64,000 nucleotides of DNA from Sanguinoderma infundibulare (lineage: Eukaryota; Basidiomycota; Agaricomycetes; Polyporales; Polyporaceae). Below are positions 1 through 12,800 of the stretch, one piece after another. Made by a program: the position numbers and the translations under genes. The notes under the pieces were generated by a model. The model searched no databases. It saw only the letters and a program-made list of their open reading frames with translations, and had not been told where the DNA came from. Position 1 is the first letter of the stretch, and each line of letters starts with the position of its first letter. The DNA lies in assembly GCA_032821775.1 (NCBI GenBank), contig JAVLRN010000002.1, positions 4,402,001 through 4,466,000 on the forward strand, read 5' to 3'.

Positions 1-364
1 TTCCGAGCTAGCAGTACTACAGATAATGTTACAGTTCTTCGATTGACTTTGCGGTCCGCGTTCGTGTGCGTTCGTGTACAGCGACGCGTCCAGCGCATCA
101 GAGGCAGAGAGCAAGTCCAGATACTGGAAGCACGCCGCTCTGCTGCTGGCACAGGGAGCGTTTTGTCCATGGAGCCAAGGGCCGAGGCAAGCGTCCAGAA
201 ACATGGATATCGATCCACCAGATAGGTCGCTCCCAAGTGCGCAAGCCGAACAGCGTTCGGTGAAGGTTTGCACATTGGGATTCGCGGACAAGGTTGAGAT
301 TGAGCCTGGGTCTTCACGGAAGCGGGCAGTGGTGTCAAGTTGACAGCTCGACGCGCATCGCGGC
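1..364. other. no recognisable gene
   Basis: Three overlapping short plus-strand reading frames occur here, but none resembles a known protein or carries clear splice sites. The stretch probably holds the 3' untranslated region of the minus-strand DUF6699 gene that ends at 365, plus sequence cut by the window edge. Confidence 0.5.
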
Positions 365-1117
365 TCAGACGTGCGCGCGCAGATGGCAGTCGACGACAGC
401 GACGCCATGCCGCACTGACCTCAGCGTGAAGCCGCCGAAGTACGGCTTCAGATCTATCAGTCTGCTCCGCGGCACGCCCCTCTGAGGCAAACTCGGGTGC
501 GCAAAACCCATGGAGACCGCGACAGCCACCTCTTGCGGGGTAGCCTCGACAGTCGTCAGTGCCCTTATGAGCCCGTCGATGACCTCGAAGACCGTCAGCT
601 GCGTCCCCCGGTTGTTGGCGATGTCAAAGCTCAAGGGGCCCATGTTGACATGCAGCACCCGCACCGGGTGATTGATGGCGGGCGCGTGCACCGCGTCGGA
701 TGTGAGCGGCGCGCTCTGCCGGATGTCGAAGACGAGCGGTGGCCCGCGCACGTCCAGCACCGGGTGGAAGTCCTGCACACGCCCAGTGGGCTTGTCCGGG
801 CTGTCTGGCGGGGTCATCAGACCATCTGCGGAGAGAACCTCTGTTCAGCACCTCATTCCGAGTCCGAAGCCGGCAACAGTAAACAGGAATGGGAAAACGG
901 GCTGTGCCACGCTTGAAGACGTACATGCAATTGTGTGCCCGTGCGGCATCGCGTACGGAGCGTAAGCTCCGGGGTACGGCGTCATTGGGCTGACCGGCGT
1001 GTGCGGGCACGGTGGGAGGCCGCGAGCTCCGATACGGGGCGCATGTGTCGGCGTCGACGGGGGCTGCGAGCCGTCCGTCCAAGTGTTGTAGGCCGAGTTC
1101 GGGGTGTTCAAATACAT
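365..1117 (-). CDS. DUF6699 domain protein, two exons
   Basis: Exon 1 is 1117-925 and exon 2 is 825-365. The 99-base intron starts GTACGT and ends CCGCAG, and the phases match (193 bases, then two bases finishing a codon), giving about 217 residues. The N-terminal ~70 residues are proline/tyrosine-rich and look disordered. The DUF6699 fold starts near HPVLDVRGPP and LVFDIRQSAP, followed by the central helix (TVFEVIDGLIRAL) and the C-terminal strand block (RLIDLKPYFGGF). DUF6699 is a fungal domain of unknown biochemical role, so no function is assigned. It is the first of seven such genes in the window. A shorter alternative donor at 884 breaks the frame, so I preferred 924. It is transcribed away from MIP1. 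Confidence 0.75.
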
Positions 1118-2149
1118 GCTGTCACTGGGGCCTGGTCACACAGAAGGTATGTTGGAGATGGAGTAAGGCAGGGGTGTAACGAGGCGGAGGGGGGACGGAA
1201 GGCGTCGGTGGAGAGCGTCGGTGTGGGGCGGGGAGGGCGGGCGGCGGTCGGGTGTGGGGGGCCATGTCGGCCTGTTTCTGCGAATTTAACTCAGTCGCCG
1301 CTGTGTTTGTACACGTCGTTTGCACCCCGCCCTATCGCGCCCCCCGCCCTGTCGGGCGTCGGCAGTCGAGTCATATCAGCGGGACCGTGATGGAGAACCC
1401 CAAAGGAAGCCAGCGTGCCGTCATGAGATGAAGGCGCCAATCCGCTAATTGCCTTATCAAGAAAAGGGCGGGCCACCGACCGTTGATGTCTGCCTATCTG
1501 GGACAGATCGCGCCTTGTTGTTGCGGCGGGATTCCGCCCTATGCCCTGTCCTCGTGTGCATCTCCGCCCGAACGTGGGTTGTAGCATTAACACTAGTCTG
1601 CTTCTTTATCGTCGGGATGCCCGGAATGGCAGCGCCGAGCTCCTTGGATCCCGCCGACCAGCTCCCGAATCCCCACGCGCCGATGGACCCTTCTGGACTA
1701 CTGGAAGACATGCTGATGCGCCGTCGGTCCGGATGTGTAGGTCACCAAGTCGCTCTCGACGTGGCTTCCTTGCCACGCTGACAGGAGGTAGCCCAGAGAC
1801 AACGGAGGAAGTGCGTATACCAATCCCTGAGATGGGCAAAGTTTCAAGTTGTCTCCAGGACAGCACGACTGCAGCAGGGTCCATGAGCAAATTTGTGGTT
1901 AAGCTGGAAGTTAGAACGAGCCAAGTTCAAGGGAAATGAAGGGACTCAGAAGAGACGCATCGGCGATGACGCTCCCATGGAAGCACTAAGCGCCCGCCAA
2001 CCTTCGCCCTTCAGGGTTTTGTTCCTCCCCCTCATCTCCATCCCCCCTTCCCCCTTCCCTCGCCATCGCACTCGGGGCGCATGACCGCGTAGAATTTGTC
2101 CCAAAACCGTTGCTTTTCCTGCGCCGAAACGGATGCGCGCGCGACACAG
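1118..2149. promoter_or_regulatory. divergent intergenic region between DUF6699 gene and MIP1
   Basis: This is the shared upstream region of two divergently transcribed genes. A very G-rich plus-strand block at about 1185-1262 (pyrimidine-rich when read toward the DUF6699 gene) and a C/T-rich block at about 2020-2065 just before MIP1 resemble the pyrimidine tracts near fungal transcription starts. No convincing TATA box or coding exon was seen between them. An in-frame upstream ATG for MIP1 exists at 2096. Confidence 0.45.
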
Positions 2150-5100
2150 ATGTGGCGAAAACTGCAGTCATCATCATCAGCGTCTGTCACTCGGTCACTT
2201 CATGTCTCTGCCCCTCTTGCTGTGCTTCAGCGCAAACCTCTTCAGGCCAAGCCTCCAGTGCGAAGGCCCACCAAGAAGCCCACAGAAGAGGTGCAGGAGG
2301 ATGAATTGCAGGATGCGGTCGCGGACTCCGGTAAGTCGCCCCGTCGTCACTACTCGCCCCTTAACCCCCAACTGCGCCGTGTATCCACCTCCCCTTCACA
2401 TTCCCCTCGTTCTCGGGTCCGCGGGCCTGCCGTAAATACCGTTACCGTCCCAGTTGCTGAGTATCAGTATCCGCGGTGCCTCCAGGTCCGAAGCGGAACG
2501 AAGTCGGCGTCCAGTTGCTCTCCCGCCAGCTCCACCGCCAAGTCTTCCGCAATGTCTCCTTCCCCCCGCCCCCCGCCCCCTACGTCAAAATCGCGCAGGA
2601 CCACCTCAAAAAGCACGGCCTCGACCCCGCCCAGGGCTCCGTCCTCCCCGACGTCGGCTTCACCCTCCCCCCGCTCCAGGGCCGCACCCTCGACGAGCAC
2701 TTCTACCGCATCGGCACCACCGCCGCCGAGCCTTGGCTCACGCTCGCACAGGACTTCGCCGCCGCGACCCTCCCGCCCAAGCCGGACGACTGGCTCATCC
2801 AGTCCGGCTGGACGCGCTACTCGTTCATGCCCGACGGCTCGAGCTACAGCGAGCACGTCCCGTTCCCAGAGTTCGACGGCAAGCCCGAGAAGATGCTCGT
2901 GTTTGACGTCGAGACGATGCCCTGCTGCCAAGACTACGCCGTCATGGCGTGCGCGGCGTCGGCGAACGCCTGGTACGCATGGATCTCGCCTTGGCTCCTC
3001 AACGAGTCCGACGACCCGCTGCAACTCGTGCCGTTGGGCGACCCGAGCGTACCCCGGGTCGTCGTCGGCCACAACATGTCGTTCGACCGCAAGCGGATCC
3101 GGGAGGAGTACAACGTCGAACCGACGCAGACGCGATTCCTGGACACGATGTCGCTCCACGTCGCCGTGAAGGGCATCTCGTCGCACCAGCGGGGCGCGTG
3201 GCAGAAGTACCGGAAGACCAAGGAGGAGACGGAGCGGAACCTGGAGGCGATAGAGAGCGTGTGCGGCCATTTGGAAGACGGACCGGACGCGATCGAGCGC
3301 GAGACGGACCCGGGGATGAAGACGAAGATGCGGCAGCTCATGCACGACATGGAGGAGAGCCTGCCCGAGCTCCAGGAGCTGGTTCAGGTCGAGGCGTCAG
3401 GAGCTGAAGAAGACGTCTCGAGCCGCTGGCAGGACATGACATCGCTAAGCTCGCTCAAGGATGTCGCGCTGTTGCACTGCGGGATTGAGATGGACAAGGA
3501 AAGGCAGAACGACTTCATGAAGAAAACCCCTGACGAGATCCGCGAGGACATCTGCGCTTACCTGGACTACAACGCGACCGACGTCGAGGTCACGCATGCC
3601 GTTTTTGCGAAGACACTTCCTGCGTTCCTCACTGCGTGTCCGAGCCCGGTCTCTTTTGCTGGTATCCTGACCATGGGCTCGAGTCTGCTCACTGTCAACG
3701 AGGAGTGGGAATCTTATCTTGCGAACGCGGAGCGCGCATACAGGGACATGGAGGATAAGGTCAAGAAGCGTTTGATTGACCTGGCGGAGGAGGCGAAGGA
3801 TATGGCGGATAGCGAGAAGTGGATGGACGATGTCTGGCTTTCGCAGTTGGATTGGACCCCTAAGGCTGTTGGGAAATCGCGGGGTATTATTCCATCTCAG
3901 GTACGTTCCCGCTCGCTCACCTAATCACGAATTATTTCATGCTAACCCACAACTAGGACGTAAGCTCAGATACTGTCGCTGAACCTTCCCAGTCATCTCT
4001 AGAACCTATCGTCGTAGATGACAACGCCCCCACCTGGTATCACTGGGTTGCCGCCAATCCCTTCAACGTCACAGTCGTCAGACGCATCCTGCCCCTCCTC
4101 CTGCAACTCTCGTACGATGGTCAGCCGTTGCAGTACTCGTCCGATTGCGGCTGGCATTACCAGGCAGGTGGACAGGTAGCCAAATTACCAAAGGCTAGCG
4201 ACAAAAAGGCCGAAGACAAGAAGGTCCTTTCCATTCTCAACCTGTCCCTTGGGCTTCCCGCCCTCAAGAGCGGTTCTCTTCGGTCTGTCGATCAAGCGCT
4301 TGCGAAGAAAATCGCCGGCGGATGGCAAAAGGACTACGTTAGGGACGGTATCCTCAGTCTAGCCAAGGCCGCATTGGAGACCAGTCCTGATCGCCGCGAG
4401 TCGGATCCTTGGCTACAACAGCTCGAATGGACGGTGCCTAGTGCTGCGGCTAAGCGCAACATTCTCAAGGCTTGTAAGCCGAAGCCAGCCCCTCTCTCCT
4501 GGCCGAAGTGGTACTGGGAGCTCGCGAGTCCGAAGAAGGATTGTCCCCCCGGAACGCTTGACCTCACCGTCCGGAACCGTTTCGCTCCTCTCCTGCTCCG
4601 AATCTCCTGGCAAGGCTGGCCGCTGTTCTACTCGAAACAGCACGGCTGGACGTTCCGCGTGCCCAACAAGGAATCGTTCGAGACGCGCGCTTCCCTGCTG
4701 GCGTTCACAGACAAGGCGGACGCTTCCCTGCACGCCCTGACCGCTCATTACACATTCTACAAGCTGCCGCACAAGGACGGGGAGGAGGCGAACGTCGGGA
4801 ACCCGCTGGCCAAGACGTTCATGAAGTACGCGCAGGACGGGACGCTCGCGAGCCCGTTCGAGGAGGCGAAGGACGCGCTCGACATGAACGCGCAGTGCAG
4901 CTACTGGATCTCATCCCGTGACCGCGTCACCAAGCAGATGGTCATCTGGCAGAAGGATGATCTCGATATTGGCGTTCCACGCCCCGCGGAGCCGGAAAAG
5001 AAGTGGGGCATCATCCTTCCTCAGGTCATCACGATGGGCACCGTCACCCGCCGTGCTATTGAGAGAACGTGGCTCACGGCGAGCAACGCGAAGAAGAACC

Positions 5101-6473
5101 GCATCGGGTCCGAGCTCAAGGCGATGGTCCGTGCACCTCCTGGTTACGCCATTGTCGGCGCCGACGTCGACTCTGAGGAACTCTGGATCTCCAGCGTCAT
5201 GGGCGACGCGCAATTGGGCCTGCATGGTGCGACCGCTCTTGGGTGGATGACGCTTGAGGGGACCAAGGCTGCTGGTACCGACCTGCACTCGAAGACCGCG
5301 AGCATCCTCGGTATCTCCCGCGACCAGGCGAAGGTGTTCAACTACTCTCGTATCTATGGCGCCGGTGCACGTCATGCGGTCCTGCTGCTGCTTCAAGGTA
5401 GCGCGGGCATGCTCCCCGAAAAGGCCGAAGAGCTCGCGAAGAGCCTGTACGCGTCGACGAAGGGGCAGAAGTATCACAGTGTCCATCTCGCAGGCCGGAA
5501 GTTCTGGTATGGAGGAACGGAGAGTTTCGTCTTCAACAAGCTCGAGGAGATCGCGCTCTCGGACCAGCCGCGGACCCCCGCCCTCAAGTGCGGTATCACG
5601 GACGCGCTGTCGAAGCAGAACCTGCCCGAGAAGTTCGGCTTGGATTACATGACGTCTCGCATCAACTGGGTGGTGCAGTCCTCGGGCGTCGACTACCTCC
5701 ACCTCCTTATCGTCTCCATGGAGCACCTCATCTCCAAGTACAACATCCAGGCACGTTATCTCATCTCCGTCCACGACGAGCTGCGGTATCTCGTCAAGGA
5801 GGAGGACCGCTACCGCGCCGCCCTCGCCCTCCAAGTCGCGAACCTCTGGACGCGCTCCCTCTTCGCGTTCAAGCTCGGCCTGGACGACCTCCCCCAAGGC
5901 GTCGCGTTCTTCTCCGCCGTCGACATCGACCGCGTCCTCCGCAAAGAGGTCGACATGCCGTGCGTCACGCCGTCCCAGCCGAACCCGATCCCGCCCGGGG
6001 AGAGCGTGGACATTGCGAAGACGCTGGAGAAGACTAACGGCGGCTCGCTCTGGCGCGGCGGCGAGCCCATGGTCGAGAACGACGGCATGGACTGCGAGAG
6101 CAGCCTCTTCGGGTACTCGTCCCCGGATTGCTTGGCCCATCGGGCCCGGAGCGCGGCGTGGTTGCGTGCGCAGGCGACGTCGGACATCAACGAGGTCAGG
6201 CGGCATGGGCGGGCGTTGAGGGCGCAGGAGGCGGCACCCCCCGCGACGTACAAATCGAGCTCAAAACCGAAAACGACGACGGCGACGACGACGACAACAA
6301 CAACAACAACAAAGACGAAAACGAAAGCGAAGCCGGGCTCGACGCGTGGCAAGAGCGACGCCCAGCGGCTGAAGAAGATCCGCGCGTTGGGAGACGGGAG
6401 CTGCGATTGGACGGCGACTGCGGAGGAGATGATCAAGACCTTGGAGTCGATGCGGAAGAGCGGCCAGGTGTAA
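2150..6473 (+). CDS. MIP1: mitochondrial DNA polymerase gamma (family A)
   Basis: This replicates and proofreads mitochondrial DNA. Exons are 2150-2330, 2468-3900 and 3957-6473; introns of 137 and 56 bases start GTAAGT and GTACGT, and the spliced frame gives about 1376 residues. I chose the ATG at 2150 because it opens an arginine/serine-rich presequence without acidic residues (MWRKLQSSSSASVTRSLHV); the in-frame ATG at 2096 adds 18 residues that do not look like one. Exonuclease motifs: Exo I FDVET (D207, E209), Exo II VVGHNMSFD (D267), Exo III YNATD (Y428, D432). Polymerase motifs: A ADVDSEELWIS (D941), B AKVFNYSRIYGAG (about 994-1010), C SVHDE (D1145). All key acidic residues are present, so it should be active. 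The C-terminal tail has a threonine run coded by ACG/ACA repeats (about 6273-6318). Part of exon 2 recurs as a fragment at 33.95 kb. Confidence 0.97.
6270..6335 (+). repeat. ACG/ACA trinucleotide-type repeat in the MIP1 tail
   Basis: Near-perfect ACG and ACA triplets encode a threonine run followed by KTKTK-like residues, in the poorly conserved basic tail of MIP1 after the polymerase domain. It is a likely site of length variation between strains. Confidence 0.8.
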
Positions 6474-9013
6474 CTTATCGCGGTATTGTAAATGCGCGTC
6501 TTGCCTCTTGCTTTTTTTTAGAGATAATCGGAAACTCGACTGTGTACTGTACTGTACTGTATTCCTAGTAGTACGTATGAACATCCACTTTAATGTCTTG
6601 TGTCTTGTTCTTTGCTCGTTGTGTCGGAGTCGCTGCTGCCTCATGACTGCGTGGGTGGATGCGTTCCTCGACACACGGTAGCATGCGCCAGAGTGCAACT
6701 AGGATCGGAAGGGCGCGTCCCGCCGAATATATCGGCATTCAAAACACGATGGTGTACTTAAAATGGTGCTAGGAAGACCCTTAACCCTCCATCAAAGGGC
6801 GTGATTCCAGTCCGACGAACGGAGATCTGGTGCTGGCGAAGAAGGTCACCAGCCCAGCACTTGAAGCCAACGGAAGCGGAAGACGACGTTGAGTGTTCCT
6901 AGGCAGTTTCTGTGACGGAACACGGTATGGGTGGACGGTTCGAGGCGGTACGATGGATAGATCTGACTCACAGAGTTCGAAGCATAGATGGAGGACTACG
7001 GGGAGATGAGGGGGAAAATTGTAATTTTCATTCCTGCCTCTATATTCCTCTTGCGCACTCGACGTTGTGACTTGCATCCTAGTTTGAAAAATGGGCCACG
7101 GCCACAGGGCCGATCAAGTGCCGAGGTTGCGCAACGACGTCGCGGCTCGGTAGTTTCCGCGGTACCTCTTTGTGCTGTTGACGTCAAAAGAGGGATGCCA
7201 ACTCCTGGACTTCCACCCGTCGGTCTGGAGAGATCATGTAGGCCGATGGTTCAGTATGATCGTATGCACAGGCTAGAGGACGCACGCCTACGATTCACGT
7301 TGATTATGTGATCGCATACTGTACGGGTAGATCGGTGCGGTCGCAATTGAGATCGGCGCAATCGGCTCGACGCTGGCGTCAGAGAGCACAATTTTGGTGT
7401 GGGTCCAAGGCAAGGCCGCAGCCTACAAGCGAAACCTGAGCCAGGCTTTCAAGCTTCAAATGAAAGAACCGCGCTGTCGATTTTACCTGGGCCTGTCTGC
7501 GCCGCGAACTGGCACAGTAGGTCAAGTTTGACCGACCATTCGGGCCTCGTCCGAGTCGTCAAGTTGGGGAGACGAGGCAATGTCGGATTTCCGTTCCGAA
7601 ATCCGCGTCTGAATTTCAGCGTCGTCGTCGAGGGATGACAACATTGGCAGCAAGCCTTATCGCGAGTATGATTAGAACTAGATGGACACAGTGTAAAGCG
7701 TGTTCGTCAGCCCTCGAGACCCGACGACCTTTGGATCCGCAGTGATGTACCCACCAACCTTTGTGCTGCAGGATCATGCGTCACCACTGTGCGCGGGGCC
7801 ACTGCGCAAACAGAATTGCGGAGGCACACCCGCCAAGCCCACCATACACCAAGACGGACTCCGGTCTAGATCTCCGGTAAACATCGGCCTTCCACGGTCA
7901 CTTAGCGGCTCCGAGCTCGGCGACAAAAACAATGTCGCTCCGCATTCGGATTCCGGGTCCGAAAAACGCGATCGCATGGCAGCAGATATCCACCCCTAGA
8001 TGTTAGATGCGGATCGCCACGATATCGATCCTCGTCGATCGCGGTCGAGTCTGAGATAGGGTGACGGGTATGGGTGCTTGTGGGTCCAGAACATATAAGA
8101 TACATGGTCCACTGCAGGGAGTTGATGGGATCCGGGAATGGAGGATCGCCGACCGTCTCCGCGTGACGAGGTGTGGCGCGTGCTGGCCAGAAGAGCTGAG
8201 AAAGGAGATCAACGATGAGGCTCATGCCTGCCAGTGCAAGAATAGCTCACGTCGACGCGGGAGAGCGCGGGCGTATAGACAAGACATCGAACATCGGCGG
8301 CTCATCTCCAGTGTCGAAGCGTTGTTTCGATCTGACGATCTCCGCGACAGATCTCCGTCCAGAGGAACAGCACATGCGCCCACGAGGGCCATGTGTAGCG
8401 ATTCCTACTGCAAGACAGGCAGTCAGGGTCGAAGTAAGTATGAAGAACGAAAACGGGACAAACCATTGCTGTCAATCCCGCCTCGTCTTGCAATTCATCG
8501 AAACGAGAGTTGCTCCCTCTTTTACGCACAATTTCTTCCTAACGAAGCTCTGCAGCAAGGAACAAGCCAGCGTGCGGCATGTTTCTACAGACAAGTGGGA
8601 GGAGGTACATATTCGGAGACTCATCATCGCCGGCGCTTAATGCACCATTCCTGGCGACGTGTTGACTAAATCAAATCGTGTAAGCGCTCTACGGTTCTCA
8701 GTCTGGCATGCTTAGGCACGAAATTATCTTAAATTGGAAACCCAGTTGAATTATGGATGTCGATCGCGATAATGCAACGACTGTCGCGTAAGGAACACGC
8801 CGTCGAACGGACTGGAGAGCTACTTGCTAGTGTACAATTACTAGAACACGCGATAGATGGAAAGCTATGACTACACGCTGCCGCTATACCAAATACAGTA
8901 ATGATATCCTATAAAAAGAGGTATGTAGGCGTCGTGAAAGGCGAAGAGGCTGTAAAAACGGCACCGCAATAAGCACGCGGGGGATCGGACGCGGTGTACT
9001 AGGAATCCTCACG
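6474..9013. other. 2.5-kb gap without recognisable gene
   Basis: The first ~100 bases include TA-rich sequence and a CTGTACTGTACTGTA run (about 6546-6560), and probably carry the MIP1 3' end. Beyond that only short frames without family resemblance, consistent splice sites or coding-like composition were seen, for example at 7399-7638 and 8061-8669. Confidence 0.5.
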
Positions 9014-9897
9014 TCAAAAGCCGTGCACATTGCGCTCGAGGAGCTCGCAGTGCACGGAGAACGCCTGCCGGCCGTCAACTGGGGGCAGGTACTCCAGATG
9101 TCTGAAGTTCAGCTCCCCAGGTCCCCACATGTCCACGCGGCGATCCGTCGGCGGCCTCTCGAGACCCAAGCGGTATCTTTGGCCCAGGTTCAAGACCTGC
9201 CGCTGATGATCGGAGAGGCCTCTGCCTCTCGGAAGCTCGGCCTTGAGGATTGCCTTGATCGTGGCTAGGAGCTCTCCGATGGTCACGACAAACTTGCCGT
9301 CGTGTCCTGGGGCGACGGTGATGATGTCGTCGAATGGCTCAAAAGCCGGGTCCGGGGTGAACCGCAGGACGATCTCGGGGAGACCGCACAACGGTTGCAC
9401 ATGGTCGCCCTCAGAGAGGTCTCCGGGATAACCTGCGCTCCGGACGTTCCACTTGTGCTTGAGGATCCATGCCATGTTCGGCGCGATCCCTGACACAAGT
9501 GGAAGTTCTTGTCCGCGGGGCGCGGGAGCGGTCACGTCCGCAACGCCCATCGCCATGGGCGAGTCGGGAGGGAGTGCGACTGGGGCACGCAAAGGCGTTG
9601 GCGGGACGCCAGATGCATAGTAAGGAGGGTGGTGAGGTGGAGGGTACGGGAGTGGTTGTGGCGCAACGCCGTAGGCGTAGGGCATACCCATCCTAGTGAC
9701 CGCCATCAGCCTCAAGAGACCTCGAGTCGACCACTTTCCCGAACGCACCTAGCTCCCTGTGCCTGTTGGACGCGATCCGCCGTCGGATTCACCAACCTCG
9801 CCAAGTCGAGTTCGGCCGACGACCTCGGCGAGATAATGTGCACTGTAGCCTCCAGCGAGATAGAAACACGCCGGCGGCCTTGCGGCTGCGAAGCCAT
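9014..9897 (-). CDS. DUF6699-like protein (divergent subfamily), two exons
   Basis: Exon 1 is 9897-9749 and exon 2 is 9692-9014. The 56-base intron starts GTGCGT, has a CTGAT branch-like site and ends CACTAG; the phases fit and give about 275 residues. The start is supported by similarity of its N-terminus (MASQPQGRRRVSISLEATVH) to that of the gene at 22.0 kb (MAARTGRPRHDVTF). Residues ~50-110 are proline/tyrosine-rich. The C-terminal half has the DUF6699 pattern: a β-strand block, a helix (VTIGELLATIKAILKAEL) and a final RVDMWGPGELNFRHLEY block. The usual tryptophan-aspartate before the domain is replaced by KWNVR. Function is unknown; this is a more distant member than those at 31, 44 and 53 kb. 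Confidence 0.68.
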
Positions 9898-12800
9898 ACT
9901 GGTTGGAGTGCTGGAAATTCTGGGGTGGAGAAAACGACTCGAGGAGGAGATTGTGTTGGATGTAACAAAGTGAGAGCAATTTTGAAGCGCGACGCGACGC
10001 CGCAAGCCACAAAACGGACGAGCATCTGGCGTCTAAGGAATCCCCAGTCCTCTGCCGGTCCCAAACCGATCCGTCTGGTGCGTTGTCCAACGCTTTCCTG
10101 CCTGTCCCCCGCCGATTTTCGCGTCCAGGAGACCGCTGACGGGCTCCCAGTAATTTGAGAAAATTACGCACCTATGCTTTGGGCCATGTGCACTACCAGG
10201 ACATCTCCAACAGCAAAAAACGCAGAGATCGCGGAACCGCGAGCCAAACTGAACCGGCGCGGTTCGCTGCCATTCCAGTCCAATCCACGGCGGATAGTAG
10301 GACGCGAGCCGGCCAGAGAGCCCAAAGAAGCCGGGCTGCCGTCTGAGGGCGCCGGGGATGCTGTTCGCCAAAGGAGGCAGGACGCAGAGATGACAGGGAG
10401 GCGAAAAATCGCACCAAGTCTCCGGTTGGAAGGTTTATAAGGGTAGCCCAGGAATAACGCGCCGGCGACGGTCTATTGTTCTTCGAATACCACGCGGTAC
10501 GTCTGGCAATGACTCCGCCGAAGGCTATGAGACATTATAAGCCACATTTGACCGCCCGAGAATAAGAACCCAGATTAACGGCAAACAGCGGGCGGACGCA
10601 ATCCGTACGGCAGGTCCAGATATACCCATCGCGTAGGATCACTTTCATCGCACGGGCATCGCCCTCCGGGACATCAGCCATGGGCGGCGATGTCATAGAG
10701 AGCGTGTCATAGCCCGTTGCCGTCGCGCTAGGTACACGGCAAGAAGCACGCACCTTGTACCCAGGCCCCATGTGAGATGGTCCGTGCGTCGAAGCATAGG
10801 GAGCCGCCCGTAACACATTCCCAATCGACGCCCAACATGCCAAAGGATGGTGGACGGAAAGGGCAAGTCCCAGCGACGAAAAGGGGGACTTCAGGTAAGA
10901 GGTCGGGTCTCCGCAGTGTCGAAGGATACCAAGAGAAAGGACGGTCGGTCAACGCCAAGCTGTTAGGCGCATACTACAGAGGAAAGGCCTTCGAAGGTCA
11001 TAGCCTGGATCTGGACAGGGATTAGCGGGGGTCAAGCTCATGAACAAAGAGTGACTTACGACGGAGGGGAAGGTCGAGTAGGACGCACAGTCCATGGCGT
11101 GTCTTCAGTCAAGTTGTGGATTCCAACAATCTTAACACGGGCAAAAGCAGCTCGCGGTGGAAGGGAGGACTGATGGCCGCAGGCGAAGAAAGAAAATTTG
11201 GCAGGAGGGGGGAATGGGTCTTATAGGACGCCGATGGGAGTGGCGTATCGAATGGTATCATCAATTTTACCTCGGGATAAAGCATTCGCTGGCAACTGCC
11301 CACGGCGCTCACGTTCCCCGCAACGCATGGCCGAGATCGATCATCTTGATCTGGCCGCCCAACCGCGCGAATTTCAGAGACTCTCCACCCACAAACCCCG
11401 AGACCCACGGTCGAGTCATATCAATCTTCCAGATCACTTCGGAGATCAAAGCCTTCCCTTTCGAGCTGTGCGGAGGGGGCCGCGACTTCCAAGTTACCAG
11501 CGTATATCTCGCCGTCGGTAGCAAGACATACGATAATATTTTACACCGCAGGAATCTGGAAGAAAGGACGAGGTACGCGCGTTGCAAAGGCCAGCATGGA
11601 TATCTCCCTCAGAACCCGTCTCTACTTCACGTCACGCTCCTCACAAGAGACGGCGAAGAGACCGTGCTCCAATTGACCTGTTCTTGTGGATCCCACGTGT
11701 CGCATTTCAGTTGCGGATTTGCAGCGGCCGCAGTAGTGGTCTGCTCAGCCTGCGATTGGGAACTGCCACTTTAACCGTTTTGGGAGGCTACCAGGCTCCA
11801 GTAGGAGGATGCCTGTCAGACGAGACGAATACGGACCCAGCGTGGGAACGAACGGAGGGCATCTCGCTCTGCATTATCATGGTCCGGTACCATGTTTGCA
11901 TGACAGGTGTATTTATGCCCAGTATGGTGCCCAGACGCGAAAGGGGGACAAGGAGGCGGCATAAACTGCGTCGGACAGTATGGAAGTGAGTGAAAAAGCG
12001 AGTATCGATAAACTGTAGCGCGAAAACGCTGTGTGCATGTACGGAACGTGGGCGGCGTTACTTTGCAAGACATGCTTACACGGAGCAAAAGAAAAAAGAT
12101 GACTCACCATGACTCCGATGACAAGCGGCGAGTTGGCGAGCGGAAGACAGGCTTGTCTCATTTCTGGCCAAGTTTTCGTCTTCAGGATATACCCGGAGAC
12201 GCGGCATTTGACAATCACCCTTTCGTAGGGCGGCTTAGGGCATAAACCATCAGTCCACCTTTCCGAGCAAGGTTAATTGAGACTGACCTTGAAGGCTCCA
12301 TGGGCGCCAGCGTATGCCACTTGAACGGCTGCCGCGACCCAGTCATCTCCATCTACAGGGGGCTGAAATATCGACCGGGCTAGTCAAAATTGGTCAATTT
12401 CGTTTCCTGAGAAAGGACCGAAGCCAACCGCAGCAACACACCGCGACGCTTACACACATGTCATCATCTGCTGCAGCTAGACACGTGTGTCAGCGCAGCC
12501 GAGCAGGGGCAATGACTCACTTACTTCTTGAAGTCGGCATATAAGGGCTACACCAGGACAGCTGCGCCTCTGCAGCTACGCCGATAATGTCCCCCAGCAC
12601 CATAGCCGGTCCACGGATTTTAGTCTTGAAGGTAAGTGAGGGTTGTACCGCCTCTACACCTCTCATTGCGGACGCCTTACGGTCCCTGTCTTCGGTACTT
12701 GGAAGGAGCATCGCTAGCCTTGGCAATGGATGAGAGGCAACCGATTAGGAATATATTCCCGGGCTTGGATACGCAAGGTAAGCTAGACCTAGAGGACGAT

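Noticed and set aside
845..884. Alternative intron donor GTTTAC in the first DUF6699 gene
   Set aside because: It gives a 59-base intron but the wrong reading frame into the DUF6699 domain; the donor GTACGT at 924 keeps the frame.
2096..2149. Upstream in-frame ATG for MIP1
   Set aside because: The added 18 residues contain acidic residues and cysteines and would bury the presequence; the ATG at 2150 starts a typical one.
2464..3345. 293-codon minus-strand open frame opposite MIP1 exon 2
   Set aside because: Shadow of the exonuclease domain with no recognisable motif.
4911..6206. 431-codon minus-strand open frame opposite MIP1
   Set aside because: It lies entirely antisense to the conserved polymerase domain; its arginine/valine/leucine-rich composition is what G/C-rich third positions produce on the other strand, and it has no domain.
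11157..11774. 205-codon plus-strand frame
   Set aside because: Some protein-like stretches, but no family, no coherent splice sites and overlapping frames on both strands; evidence too weak for a gene call.
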